Positions 1 to 5,219 of a DNA stretch of 5,363 nt are shown here, piece by piece. Location: the NCBI GenBank assembly GCA_902470035.1, contig CABREZ010000092.1:1-5363 (forward strand). The letters are read 5' to 3'. Source of the stretch: an uncultured Streptococcus sp. GTDB taxonomy: Bacteria > Bacillota > Bacilli > Lactobacillales > Streptococcaceae. Position 1 is the first letter of the stretch, and each line of letters opens with the position of its first letter. The notes below the pieces were generated by a model, which was not told the DNA's origin, ran no database searches, and saw nothing but the letters and a program-made list of their open reading frames with translations. The position numbers were made by a program, and so were the translations under genes.

Positions 1-176
1 CGGAACTAATTTTTCAAAGATCTCATCTTTGAAAAATGGATTTCCTTACCTCAAAATGGAGCCTTAGTCTCCATTTTGCCCTTGCCAATCTATCGATTGG
101 CAACTACACCACGGCAATAACGATCCCTATTTGAGCTCACTTCGCTCGCTCTTCAATTTCATTCTATTTCAAATTT
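1..176. repeat. Intergenic tandem-hairpin element downstream of yqeH
   Basis: No credible gene is present here. Three inverted repeats follow each other. The first has 13-bp arms at 9-21 and 25-37 with a 3-nt loop. The second has 10-bp arms at 52-61 and 69-78 with a 7-nt loop. The third has 9-bp arms at 82-90 and 95-103 with a 4-nt loop. All arms are perfectly complementary. None is followed on either strand by a run of T, so they do not look like intrinsic terminators. The word AAAATGGA occurs at 33-40 and again at 53-60, and both copies are complementary to 70-77, so alternative pairing is possible. From 104 to 176 there is a non-hairpin tail with a GAGC/GCTC-rich patch (133-151) and AT-rich sequence up to the yqeH stop codon. 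I infer a dispersed intergenic repeat, possibly continuing left of base 1. It does not match what I remember of BOX or RUP elements. Confidence 0.6.
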
Positions 177-1283
177 TTAAATAATAGCTTTACGACTTAC
201 GACGGCGACGCCTTCTGGTGCCCAGACGGCTACTTTTGCTTCTCCATTGACGCGGATCCAGCCGAGTCCTGAGATGACGAGGTCTGTCTTGTCCTTGATG
301 GTAAACTCATGGGAAACCAAGGGTGGAAATTCTTCTTTTTCCTTGCTGTTAGGGGGTGTTAGTAAGCCACCGACATGCTTGTCATAAAAGACGGTCGCTC
401 CTTCGAGTTTGGTCCGATGAAGCTTGAGTTCGTTATCAAAGAAGGCGGTGAAACCTTGTTTTTCTCCCTTGATAAAGTCAAAGCGTCCCAGACCACCCAA
501 AAAGAGGGTTTGCTCGGGATTGAGCTGATAAGTCTTGGGCTTGATTTCTTTTTTAGGACTGACATACTTGAGGTTTTTAGCCGTCAAGTAATGAGCCATC
601 TGGTGGCGATGGATAATCCCTGGTGTATCGTAGATGTAGGATCCATCGTCCAGTGGGATTTCAATCTTGTCCAGTGTTGTCCCTGGGAAGCGAGAAGTCG
701 TAATAATATCCTTTTCACCAGTGATTTCTTGGATAATCGCATTGATGAGGGTCGATTTCCCTACGTTGGTCACACCTACCACATAGACATCACGTCCCTT
801 GCGGTACTGCTCAATCTTTTCCATCAAGTCCTTGATGGCACTCTTGTTTTGGGCAGAGGTGAGGACCACATCGACAGGACGCATCCCTTCTTCGTGGGCC
901 CGCTCCATCAACCAATGGGTCACCTTGCTATCCTTGACAGACTTGGGCAAGATATCCTTTTTATTTCCAACTAAAAGGACATCATTACCTGCTACAAAGC
1001 GCGGTAAGCCAGGAATGACAGAACCATTAAAGTCAAAAATATCGACTACATTGACCACAAGTGCGTCACTATCCCCCACTTCGTGAAGGAGCTTTAGGAA
1101 ATCATCATCTGTCAGATGCACATCTGTGATTTCATTATAGTGACGCAGACGGAAACAGCGTTGGCAATAGACTTCGCCTGTTTCCAAGCCCTTTTCAAGA
1201 GCTGATTGGGGAGTATAGCCTAGCCCCTCTTTATTTTCTGTCTGAATGGGGGCTCCACAGCCAATACAGAATAATTCTTCCAT
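177..1283 (-). CDS. yqeH: Ribosome biogenesis GTPase YqeH
   Basis: This is a cytoplasmic, circularly permuted GTPase of the YqeH/NOA1 family. In Bacillus the family is known to support 30S subunit assembly and 16S rRNA maturation. The 368-residue length is normal for the family. The N-terminus carries a treble-clef zinc finger with Cys6, Cys9, Cys40 and Cys43. The GTPase motifs come in permuted order: G4 NKKD at 107-110, G5-like TSA at 142-144, G1 GVTNVGKS at 170-177, G2 PGTT at 200-203 and G3 DTPG at 219-222. The roughly 140-residue C-terminal part matches the RNA/protein-binding domain of the family. All key residues are intact. The ATG lies 2 nt after the yqeG stop codon. Its Shine-Dalgarno AAGGA (1292-1296, 8 nt spacing by GGA) is encoded by the last codons of yqeG, so the two genes are almost certainly co-transcribed and probably translationally coupled. 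In related genomes yhbY and nadD usually follow, but here 176 nt of hairpin sequence come first. Confidence 0.97.
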   Translation of the reverse strand: MEELFCIGCGAPIQTENKEGLGYTPQSALEKGLETGEVYCQRCFRLRHYNEITDVHLTDDDFLKLLHEVGDSDALVVNVVDIFDFNGSVIPGLPRFVAGNDVLLVGNKKDILPKSVKDSKVTHWLMERAHEEGMRPVDVVLTSAQNKSAIKDLMEKIEQYRKGRDVYVVGVTNVGKSTLINAIIQEITGEKDIITTSRFPGTTLDKIEIPLDDGSYIYDTPGIIHRHQMAHYLTAKNLKYVSPKKEIKPKTYQLNPEQTLFLGGLGRFDFIKGEKQGFTAFFDNELKLHRTKLEGATVFYDKHVGGLLTPPNSKEKEEFPPLVSHEFTIKDKTDLVISGLGWIRVNGEAKVAVWAPEGVAVVSRKAII

Positions 1284-1285
1284 TC

Positions 1286-1813
1286 TTAGATTCCTTTTTT
1301 ATATACAATTGGACCATATTTTTCGGCCATTTGCTTCATGACACGGCGTTCACGCGCCCGGTTGATCTGGGTCTTGATGGAGTCATGCTCGACCAAAGGC
1401 TTGACCAAAATCGAGCGAATGCCTGCACGATGAGCAGCCCGGATATCCGTCATCAGTTGATCCCCGACCATGACCACTTCATTTTTCTTATAGTGGAAAC
1501 GTTTGAGAGCCCGATTAATCCCAAAAGTAAAGGGCTTGAGCGACCAAGCTTCATAGTCAATATCAAATTTCTCAACAGCGCGCTTGACCCGTTTGGGACT
1601 ATTATTAGACACCACGATAACTCGAATCCCTCCATCACGAAGATCATGCAACCACTGGCGCATCTCTGGGGTGCCGTCCGGATTGTTCCAAGCAATCAAG
1701 GTATTATCCAAATCCACAAGGACCGCCTTGATGCCTTGTTTTTTCAAGTCTGCAACGGTGAGATCATAGGCTGCTTCCACCGCAAAATCTGGTTTGTAAT
1801 TTTCGATTGACAC
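1286..1813 (-). CDS. yqeG: YqeG family HAD-IIIA phosphatase (GTG start favoured)
   Basis: A HAD-superfamily IIIA phosphatase of the YqeG family, related to the yeast Gep4 phosphatidylglycerophosphatase group; the bacterial substrate is not settled. Counting from the upstream ATG at 1825, motif I DLDNT is at 38-42 (nucleophile Asp38, acid/base Asp40), motif II VVSNN at 71-75, the motif III lysine at Lys97 (LKP), and motif IV GDQLMTD at 121-127. All are intact and no cap domain is seen. I place the start at GTG 1811-1813 (175 residues). A GGAG lies 6 nt upstream of it, and the protein would then begin (M)SIENY, which fits my memory of streptococcal homologues. The ATG at 1823-1825 would add four residues (METHIONINE-Glu-Lys-Asn) and has only a weak purine-rich upstream sequence. 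The gene is first in the yqeG-yqeH operon, with a TGn-extended promoter just upstream. Confidence 0.93.
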   Translation of the reverse strand: MSIENYKPDFAVEAAYDLTVADLKKQGIKAVLVDLDNTLIAWNNPDGTPEMRQWLHDLRDGGIRVIVVSNNSPKRVKRAVEKFDIDYEAWSLKPFTFGINRALKRFHYKKNEVVMVGDQLMTDIRAAHRAGIRSILVKPLVEHDSIKTQINRARERRVMKQMAEKYGPIVYKKGI

Positions 1814-1819
1814 GTTTTT

Positions 1820-1823
1820 CTCC
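1820..1823 (-). promoter_or_regulatory. Ribosome binding site that decides the yqeG start
   Basis: On the minus strand GGAG lies 6 nt before GTG 1813-1811. This is ideal Shine-Dalgarno spacing and supports the GTG rather than the ATG at 1825, whose own G forms part of this GGAG. Confidence 0.65.
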
Positions 1824-1841
1824 ATTTTTTATATTCTCTTC

Positions 1842-1870
1842 ATTGTAGCATAAATGGACGTATTTTGCAC
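1842..1870 (-). promoter_or_regulatory. Promoter of yqeG-yqeH (extended -10)
   Basis: On the minus strand TGC-TACAAT (1842-1850) is a TGn-extended -10 with 5 of 6 matches to TATAAT. At 17-nt spacing the -35 is GTGCAA (1865-1870), only 3 of 6, so the extended -10 probably compensates. Transcription would start near 1835, giving a leader of about 20 nt before the GTG start. Confidence 0.6.
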
Positions 1871-1941
1871 TTGCTTCGTTGTCTCCCCTTTGTAAGAGGA
1901 CCCATTCTATCTCTTTGATATTCTCTAAAATAGACAAAATC

Positions 1942-1970
1942 GTTACAAAGTTCCAAAAACGTGGTATAGT
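1942..1970 (+). promoter_or_regulatory. Promoter of the TVP38/TMEM64 gene (extended -10)
   Basis: The -10 TATAGT (1965-1970) is preceded by TGG, a TGn extension. A -35-like GTTACA (1942-1947, 4 of 6) sits exactly 17 nt upstream. The expected transcription start is near 1977, leaving a leader of about 20 nt. This promoter is divergent from that of yqeG; about 70 nt of AT-rich DNA without any clear operator lie between the two -35 regions. Confidence 0.7.
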
Positions 1971-1996
1971 AGAAGAAAAAAATACATGGAAGAGTT

Positions 1997-2617
1997 ATGA
2001 TAGCAAAAGAAAAAAAATTGAGGGAGGTTTCTCCTCTCCTCCAAAAAATCATCAATTGGTCCTCCATCATTGGAGCCCTCGCAACCCTTGCATTCTGTAT
2101 CTGGGCCTACTTTTCTGGCATTCTTCAATCTAAAGAAACCCTGTCAGCCTTTATTTTGCAAGCCGGAATCTTTGGGCCTCCTCTTTTTATCTTGCTCCAA
2201 ATTCTCCAGACGGTGGTGCCGATTATTCCCGGTGCTCTGACATCTGTCGCTGGTGTCTTTATCTATGGCCACATCATTGGGACCATCTACAATTACATCG
2301 GCATCGTCATTGGCTGCGCCATTATCTTCCAGCTCGCGAGAATGTACGGGCCTAAATTTGTCCAGTCTATGGTCAGTCAGAAGACTTACGACAAGTATAT
2401 TAACTGGCTTAACGAAGGCAAGCGTTTTGATCGTTTCTTCATTTTCATGATGATCTGGCCCATCAGTCCAGCGGACTTTCTCTGCATGCTAGCTGGATTG
2501 ACCAATATGACCTTTAAACGCTATATGACCATTATTATTCTCTGCAAACCAATTACTCTAGTCATCTACACTTATGGACTCACCTATATCATCGACTATT
2601 TCTGGCAAATGATGTAA
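1997..2617 (+). CDS. TVP38/TMEM64 family (DedA-like, VTT domain) membrane protein
   Basis: An integral membrane protein of 206 residues with the VTT/SNARE-associated fold of the DedA superfamily. Members of the superfamily are linked to lipid carrier or phospholipid translocation and membrane homeostasis; the exact substrate of this one is unknown. After a basic, cytosolic N-terminus (residues 1-20) there is a membrane helix at about 22-42. The re-entrant core has the family pattern LQxxxTVVPIIPG (67-79), then GVFIYG (86-91), N99, G102 and FQLARMYG (111-118). A second conserved block, WPISPADFLCMLAGLTNM (154-171), carries the Pro-x-x-Pro-x-Asp signature. Hydrophobic helices fill the C-terminus. 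The length is usual. It is the only plus-strand gene in the window and is monocistronic between its own promoter and the shared terminator. The ATG follows GGAAGAG (1988-1994), a moderate ribosome binding site. Confidence 0.9.
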   Translation: MIAKEKKLREVSPLLQKIINWSSIIGALATLAFCIWAYFSGILQSKETLSAFILQAGIFGPPLFILLQILQTVVPIIPGALTSVAGVFIYGHIIGTIYNYIGIVIGCAIIFQLARMYGPKFVQSMVSQKTYDKYINWLNEGKRFDRFFIFMMIWPISPADFLCMLAGLTNMTFKRYMTIIILCKPITLVIYTYGLTYIIDYFWQMM

Positions 2618-2651
2618 AAAAGATGTTGGGCAAACACCCAGCATCTTTTTT
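2616..2651. terminator. Bidirectional intrinsic terminator between convergent genes
   Basis: A 15-bp stem (arms 2616-2630 and 2637-2651, one T-G wobble at 2626/2641) encloses a 6-nt loop. A-runs on the left and T-runs on the right make it work in both directions. It fills the 32 nt between the two stop codons and overlaps both: the end of the TVP38-like gene's TAA (2615-2617) and the start of the transporter's stop (2650-2652). Confidence 0.9.
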
Positions 2652-3561
2652 ATAGAATTCCTTTTTCTTTTTGAATAATGAAGTCCTTTAGAGTGATCAG
2701 GAGGACCGCTAACAGAATCATGCCCATACCCAAGAAGTCAATCATAAAGAAATGCTCCTTCATAATGATAAAGGCAAAGAAAACTGCCGAAATTGGCTCA
2801 ATAGAGGCTAATAGGCTTCCCTTTACGGCTCCGACCAAAGAGGTCCCTTTAAGAAAGGCTGTGTAGGCAAAAATCGTTCCAATAACAACCAAACCAAAAA
2901 GAGCCATCAAGGTATCCAGTCTGTAGTTTCCAGAAAAAGAAAGAAGACCACTAAAAGGAATCATCAGAATTCCTGGAATGACCATCCCAACTCCAATCAC
3001 CAGCATACTTCCCCATTTTTTAATTAAATTAAGAGGAAGGACAATATACAGAGCATAAGCAAAGGCAGAAACCACTCCCCAAGCCAGACCTTTTGGATTA
3101 ATGGCCAGTTGGTTGAGTTGACCGTGTGTTGCAATTAAGAATGTACCACCAATCGCTAAAAGCATGGAAGCTACTTCCGCAAGAGTAGGAGCTACTCTAT
3201 CCTTGATACAGGTATAAGATAAAATCCCCACTGGACAGAGATACTGCAAAACGGTGGCAGTCCCAGCATTGGTTTCTGCAATCGCCTCTAAATAGGTCAA
3301 TTGAGTTAGTAACAATCCTAAAAATGAAAAAACGAGAAGGGAAAGGTAGGAAGATTTATCTTTAGCAAAGGCTAATACCTTCTCTTTATCCGCTACGTAA
3401 GATAATATAATAAGGACAATGCCTGAAAAAAGTAGACGAAAATTAGTTAACCCTATAGCTGAAAAACCATGTGCCATCAAATATTGCCCGCTAACACCAG
3501 AAAGCCCCCAAGCAATTCCAGCAATCACAGTCATCAAGGTTCCTTTGAAAGATGTAGACAT
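2650..3561 (-). CDS. EamA/DMT-superfamily transporter (RhaT/YdcZ-like permease)
   Basis: A 303-residue polytopic membrane protein with two EamA repeats and about ten transmembrane helices, the standard architecture of drug/metabolite transporters. Repeat 1 covers roughly residues 6-146, with AGIAWGLSG (14-22) opening helix 1 and the usual FRLLFSG (41-47). Repeat 2 covers roughly 158-293 and contains the typical SIEPISAVFFAFIIMKE block (253-269). The C-terminal tail is lysine-rich, as expected for a cytoplasmic end. The substrate cannot be read from sequence; amino acids, nucleosides or other metabolites are exported or imported by relatives. The ATG has a strong GGAGG 4 nt upstream. The gene follows the dehydrogenase on the same strand but is separated by a terminator and has its own candidate promoter, so it is probably an independent unit. 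By eye it is more AT-rich than yqeG or the dehydrogenase, which could hint at a different origin. Confidence 0.9.
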   Translation of the reverse strand: MSTSFKGTLMTVIAGIAWGLSGVSGQYLMAHGFSAIGLTNFRLLFSGIVLIILSYVADKEKVLAFAKDKSSYLSLLVFSFLGLLLTQLTYLEAIAETNAGTATVLQYLCPVGILSYTCIKDRVAPTLAEVASMLLAIGGTFLIATHGQLNQLAINPKGLAWGVVSAFAYALYIVLPLNLIKKWGSMLVIGVGMVIPGILMIPFSGLLSFSGNYRLDTLMALFGLVVIGTIFAYTAFLKGTSLVGAVKGSLLASIEPISAVFFAFIIMKEHFFMIDFLGMGMILLAVLLITLKDFIIQKEKGIL

Positions 3562-3591
3562 GTTGCCTCCACAAATATTATTTACATCCTA

Positions 3592-3600
3592 ATTGTAACA
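3592..3600 (-). promoter_or_regulatory. Candidate promoter (extended -10) of the EamA transporter
   Basis: On the minus strand TGT-TACAAT is a TGn-extended -10, the same form as at yqeG. No good -35 is found at 16-18 nt; that position lies inside the dehydrogenase terminator hairpin. The distance to the ATG at 3561 allows a leader of about 25 nt with the GGAGG site. Confidence 0.5.
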
Positions 3601-3601
3601 T

Positions 3602-3628
3602 AAAAACCAGCCTAAATGGACTGGTTTT
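3602..3628 (-). terminator. Intrinsic terminator of the dehydrogenase gene
   Basis: The inverted repeat AAAACCAG (3603-3610) / CTGGTTTT (3621-3628) is extended inward by CC/GG with one bulged base (3620) around a 5-nt loop. In the minus-strand transcript it is followed by five U (3606-3602). It lies 20 nt past the stop codon. Confidence 0.85.
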
Positions 3629-3647
3629 ATTCATAAAATATACTAAT

Positions 3648-4688
3648 TTACGGCTCAACCAAAATCTTGATTTGCGATTTATCTTGCGTTAATTCGATAA
3701 AGCCATCTTGAACAATATTTTCCAATTTGATTTTCTTGGTAACTAATTTTTCAGCGGAGAAGTAGCCTTGTTCCATCAATTCCAATACTTTAGGGAAGAT
3801 GTGGCGATAAGCGATAATCCCTTTGAGGGTCTTTTCTTGAATGGCGAATTCATTTGGATTGATGCTCGCTTCGCGTTCCCAAATGGATACGACCATACAC
3901 TCACCAGCCTTATGGACAGCTGCCAAAGCTTGCCCAAGAACAACAGGAACACCTGTTACTTCATAAGACACATCCGCTCCACCATCCGTCAAGCGATGAA
4001 TGGCTTCAACGATTGATTCACCTTCTTCTGGACGAACAACAATGGCACCTAGCTCTTCTGCTTTGGCTTGACGTTCAGGAGACAATTCAACCGCATAGAT
4101 TCTTGAAGCACCAGCTGCACGAAGGGCTTCCACGATCAAGAGACCGATAGGCCCCAAACCAAAGATAACCGCGGTATCTCCTGCCTTAATAGCAGATTGA
4201 CGAACTGCATAAACGGCTACAGCAGCAGGTTCTGTAAGCGCTGCTTGCTCATAGCTCAAGCTATCTGGAATCACATGGACTAAATCTCCATCTAGGACAC
4301 AGTATTTAGCAAATCCACCATCTGCTGCAAGACCGACGAAGTTCAAGTTTGGATCAAGGTTATAATCACCAATTAAGTTGTGTTTTGCCAAAATTGGCTC
4401 AATTGTCACACGATCACCGACTTTGACCCGAGTCACATCGCTTCCAACCTCAACAATTTCTCCAGCAAACTCGTGACCAAGGGTAACGGGTGCTTTTTGA
4501 CCAGAATAAACATGCTCTTCTGTTGGAATGAAGATTGGTCCATCCAAGTATTCATGCAAGTCTGTCCCACAGATCCCCGTGAATTTAACCGCAACCTTTA
4601 CTTGATGAGGTTGTACTTTAGGGACTTCTACTTCTTCGATACGAACGTCCTTCTTGCCATGCCAGCGGGCAGCTTTCATTGTTTCCAT
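3648..4688 (-). CDS. bdhA: 2,3-butanediol dehydrogenase-like zinc alcohol dehydrogenase
   Basis: A medium-chain zinc-dependent dehydrogenase of 346 residues. Overall it resembles Bacillus BdhA, the (R,R)-butanediol dehydrogenase / acetoin reductase, which interconverts acetoin and 2,3-butanediol with NAD(H). The catalytic zinc ligands are visible: Cys40 in GICGTDLHEY, His72-Glu73 in GHE and Glu153 in LTEPAAVA. The Rossmann motif GLGPIG is at 177-182, and Glu201 at the end of the second strand points to NAD rather than NADP. The loop after IEP (about 97-120), where many relatives bind a structural zinc with four cysteines, contains no cysteine. The first ATG (4686-4688) is chosen because AGGAG (4695-4699) is 6 nt away; the second ATG, three codons on, has no comparable site but gives the usual MKAARW start. 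The gene has its own promoter with a Rex-like operator, which fits a role in reoxidising NADH. The exact polyol substrate is inferred. Confidence 0.88.
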   Translation of the reverse strand: METMKAARWHGKKDVRIEEVEVPKVQPHQVKVAVKFTGICGTDLHEYLDGPIFIPTEEHVYSGQKAPVTLGHEFAGEIVEVGSDVTRVKVGDRVTIEPILAKHNLIGDYNLDPNLNFVGLAADGGFAKYCVLDGDLVHVIPDSLSYEQAALTEPAAVAVYAVRQSAIKAGDTAVIFGLGPIGLLIVEALRAAGASRIYAVELSPERQAKAEELGAIVVRPEEGESIVEAIHRLTDGGADVSYEVTGVPVVLGQALAAVHKAGECMVVSIWEREASINPNEFAIQEKTLKGIIAYRHIFPKVLELMEQGYFSAEKLVTKKIKLENIVQDGFIELTQDKSQIKILVEP

Positions 4689-4694
4689 ATGATT

Positions 4695-4699
4695 CTCCT
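4695..4699 (-). promoter_or_regulatory. Ribosome binding site that decides the bdhA-like start
   Basis: AGGAG on the minus strand lies 6 nt before the ATG at 4688. The in-frame ATG at 4679 would be 15 nt away, so the longer protein (starting MET-Glu-Thr-Met) is favoured. Confidence 0.7.
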
Positions 4700-4709
4700 A
4701 TTTTTCCAT

Positions 4710-4721
4710 GAATTGCAATTC
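4710..4721. other. Perfect 12-bp palindrome in the dehydrogenase leader
   Basis: GAATTGCAATTC is a perfect palindrome lying between the predicted transcription start (about 4739) and the ribosome binding site. It could be a second operator or may be chance. I do not recognise a regulator for it. Confidence 0.3.
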
Positions 4722-4745
4722 CCTTTCAGGAAACCCGACAACCAC

Positions 4746-4774
4746 ATTGTAAACCTTTTCACAAACTTTGTCAA
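4746..4774 (-). promoter_or_regulatory. Strong promoter of the dehydrogenase gene
   Basis: On the minus strand a perfect -35 TTGACA (4769-4774) and a 5-of-6 -10 TACAAT (4746-4751) are exactly 17 nt apart. No TGn extension is present. Transcription would start near 4739, giving a leader of about 50 nt. Such a near-consensus promoter normally needs a repressor, and the Rex-like box overlaps its spacer and -10. Confidence 0.85.
4747..4764 (-). promoter_or_regulatory. Rex-type redox operator (possible overlapping cre)
   Basis: On the minus strand TTGTGAAAAGGTTTACAA matches the Rex operator TTGTGAA-N4-TTCACAA at 13 of 14 defined positions; the one difference is T for C in the right half. Rex senses the NADH/NAD ratio and represses fermentation genes when NADH is low. 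The box covers the promoter spacer and most of the -10, a classical repression position. The inner TGAAAAGGTTTACA also fits the CcpA cre pattern TGWAANCGNTNWCA except for G instead of C at the central CG. Confidence 0.7.
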
Positions 4775-4796
4775 GAAGAAACAAACAGTTAATATC

Positions 4797-5177
4797 TTAA
4801 TTATCGGTCCGAGATGACTCTAATTTCCAACCGACAATCCAGCCCAGAACAAGAAGATAATTTTCAAAAGCTCCAATAGCATTTACTGGCAAATGATAGT
4901 TGAGATAAGCAAATAAATGATTGGTCCCAATCCCAAGCCCACCAATGATCAAGGCCAATAGTACCGTTCGAAGATAAAACCAATCATATTTCAGATTTAC
5001 AGCAATGAGAATCACAAGAACTGCCACATTCCAAATCCCAATCTCCCGCTGCCAACCGATAGAAACACCATATCCTGAATGACTTCCCATATAAGATGGA
5101 AAGAATAGCTGGAAGATAATCGCTCCAGACATGGCGATGATGACTAGGATAAATAAAACTCTTAAAAATTTGTTCAT
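4797..5177 (-). CDS. Small four-helix membrane protein of unknown function
   Basis: I do not recognise a named function. The 126-residue protein has four predicted membrane helices: about 5-26, 46-62, 69-92 and 103-119. The first helix follows a short basic start (MNKFLR) and could be read as an uncleaved signal anchor; there is no clear cleavage site. Between helices 1 and 2 is a glycine/serine-rich stretch with GWQREIG (41-47), ending in a charged Arg-Glu pair at the membrane edge. Helix 3 is glycine-rich (GGLGIGTNH, 79-87), and Glu105 and Asn106 sit near the start of helix 4. The C-terminus is short and polar. A strong AGGAGG (5184-5189) sits 6 nt before the ATG, and an extended -10 is upstream, so it appears genuinely expressed. 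No terminator is visible after it, so readthrough into the dehydrogenase gene is possible. It may belong to a DUF of small four-TM proteins. Confidence 0.85.
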   Translation of the reverse strand: MNKFLRVLFILVIIAMSGAIIFQLFFPSYMGSHSGYGVSIGWQREIGIWNVAVLVILIAVNLKYDWFYLRTVLLALIIGGLGIGTNHLFAYLNYHLPVNAIGAFENYLLVLGWIVGWKLESSRTDN

Positions 5178-5219
5178 GTAACTCCTCCTAATGCCAGTTG
5201 ATATGTAATGGTCTTTCCT

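Noticed and set aside
8..22. Possible CodY-like box at the left arm of hairpin 1
   Set aside because: Only the first half resembles the CodY motif; the rest is dictated by the hairpin and mismatches at several key positions.
36..134. Plus-strand open reading frame of 32 codons running through the three hairpins
   Set aside because: It has no ribosome binding site or promoter, and its codons coincide with the hairpin arms. The product resembles nothing I know. It is best explained by chance in a structured element.
375..974. Long plus-strand open frame opposite yqeH
   Set aside because: It lies entirely antisense to a well-supported gene with all motifs intact, and it has no family resemblance or start signals.
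1331..1810. Long plus-strand open frame opposite yqeG
   Set aside because: It is an antisense shadow of a conserved HAD phosphatase, with no ribosome binding site and no recognisable domain.
1986..2000. Four-codon leader frame (M-E-E-L) whose TGA overlaps the ATG of the TVP38-like gene
   Set aside because: The predicted transcript begins only about 9 nt upstream and no ribosome binding site precedes it; the GGAAGAG in it is better read as the gene's own binding site.
1879..2133. Small frames on both strands around the start of the TVP38-like gene
   Set aside because: They overlap the divergent promoters and a conserved membrane protein in other frames, and have no own translation signals.
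4380..4817. Plus-strand open frame opposite the 5' end of the dehydrogenase and its promoter
   Set aside because: It crosses a strong promoter and the coding strand of a real gene, and its translation has no coherent domain.
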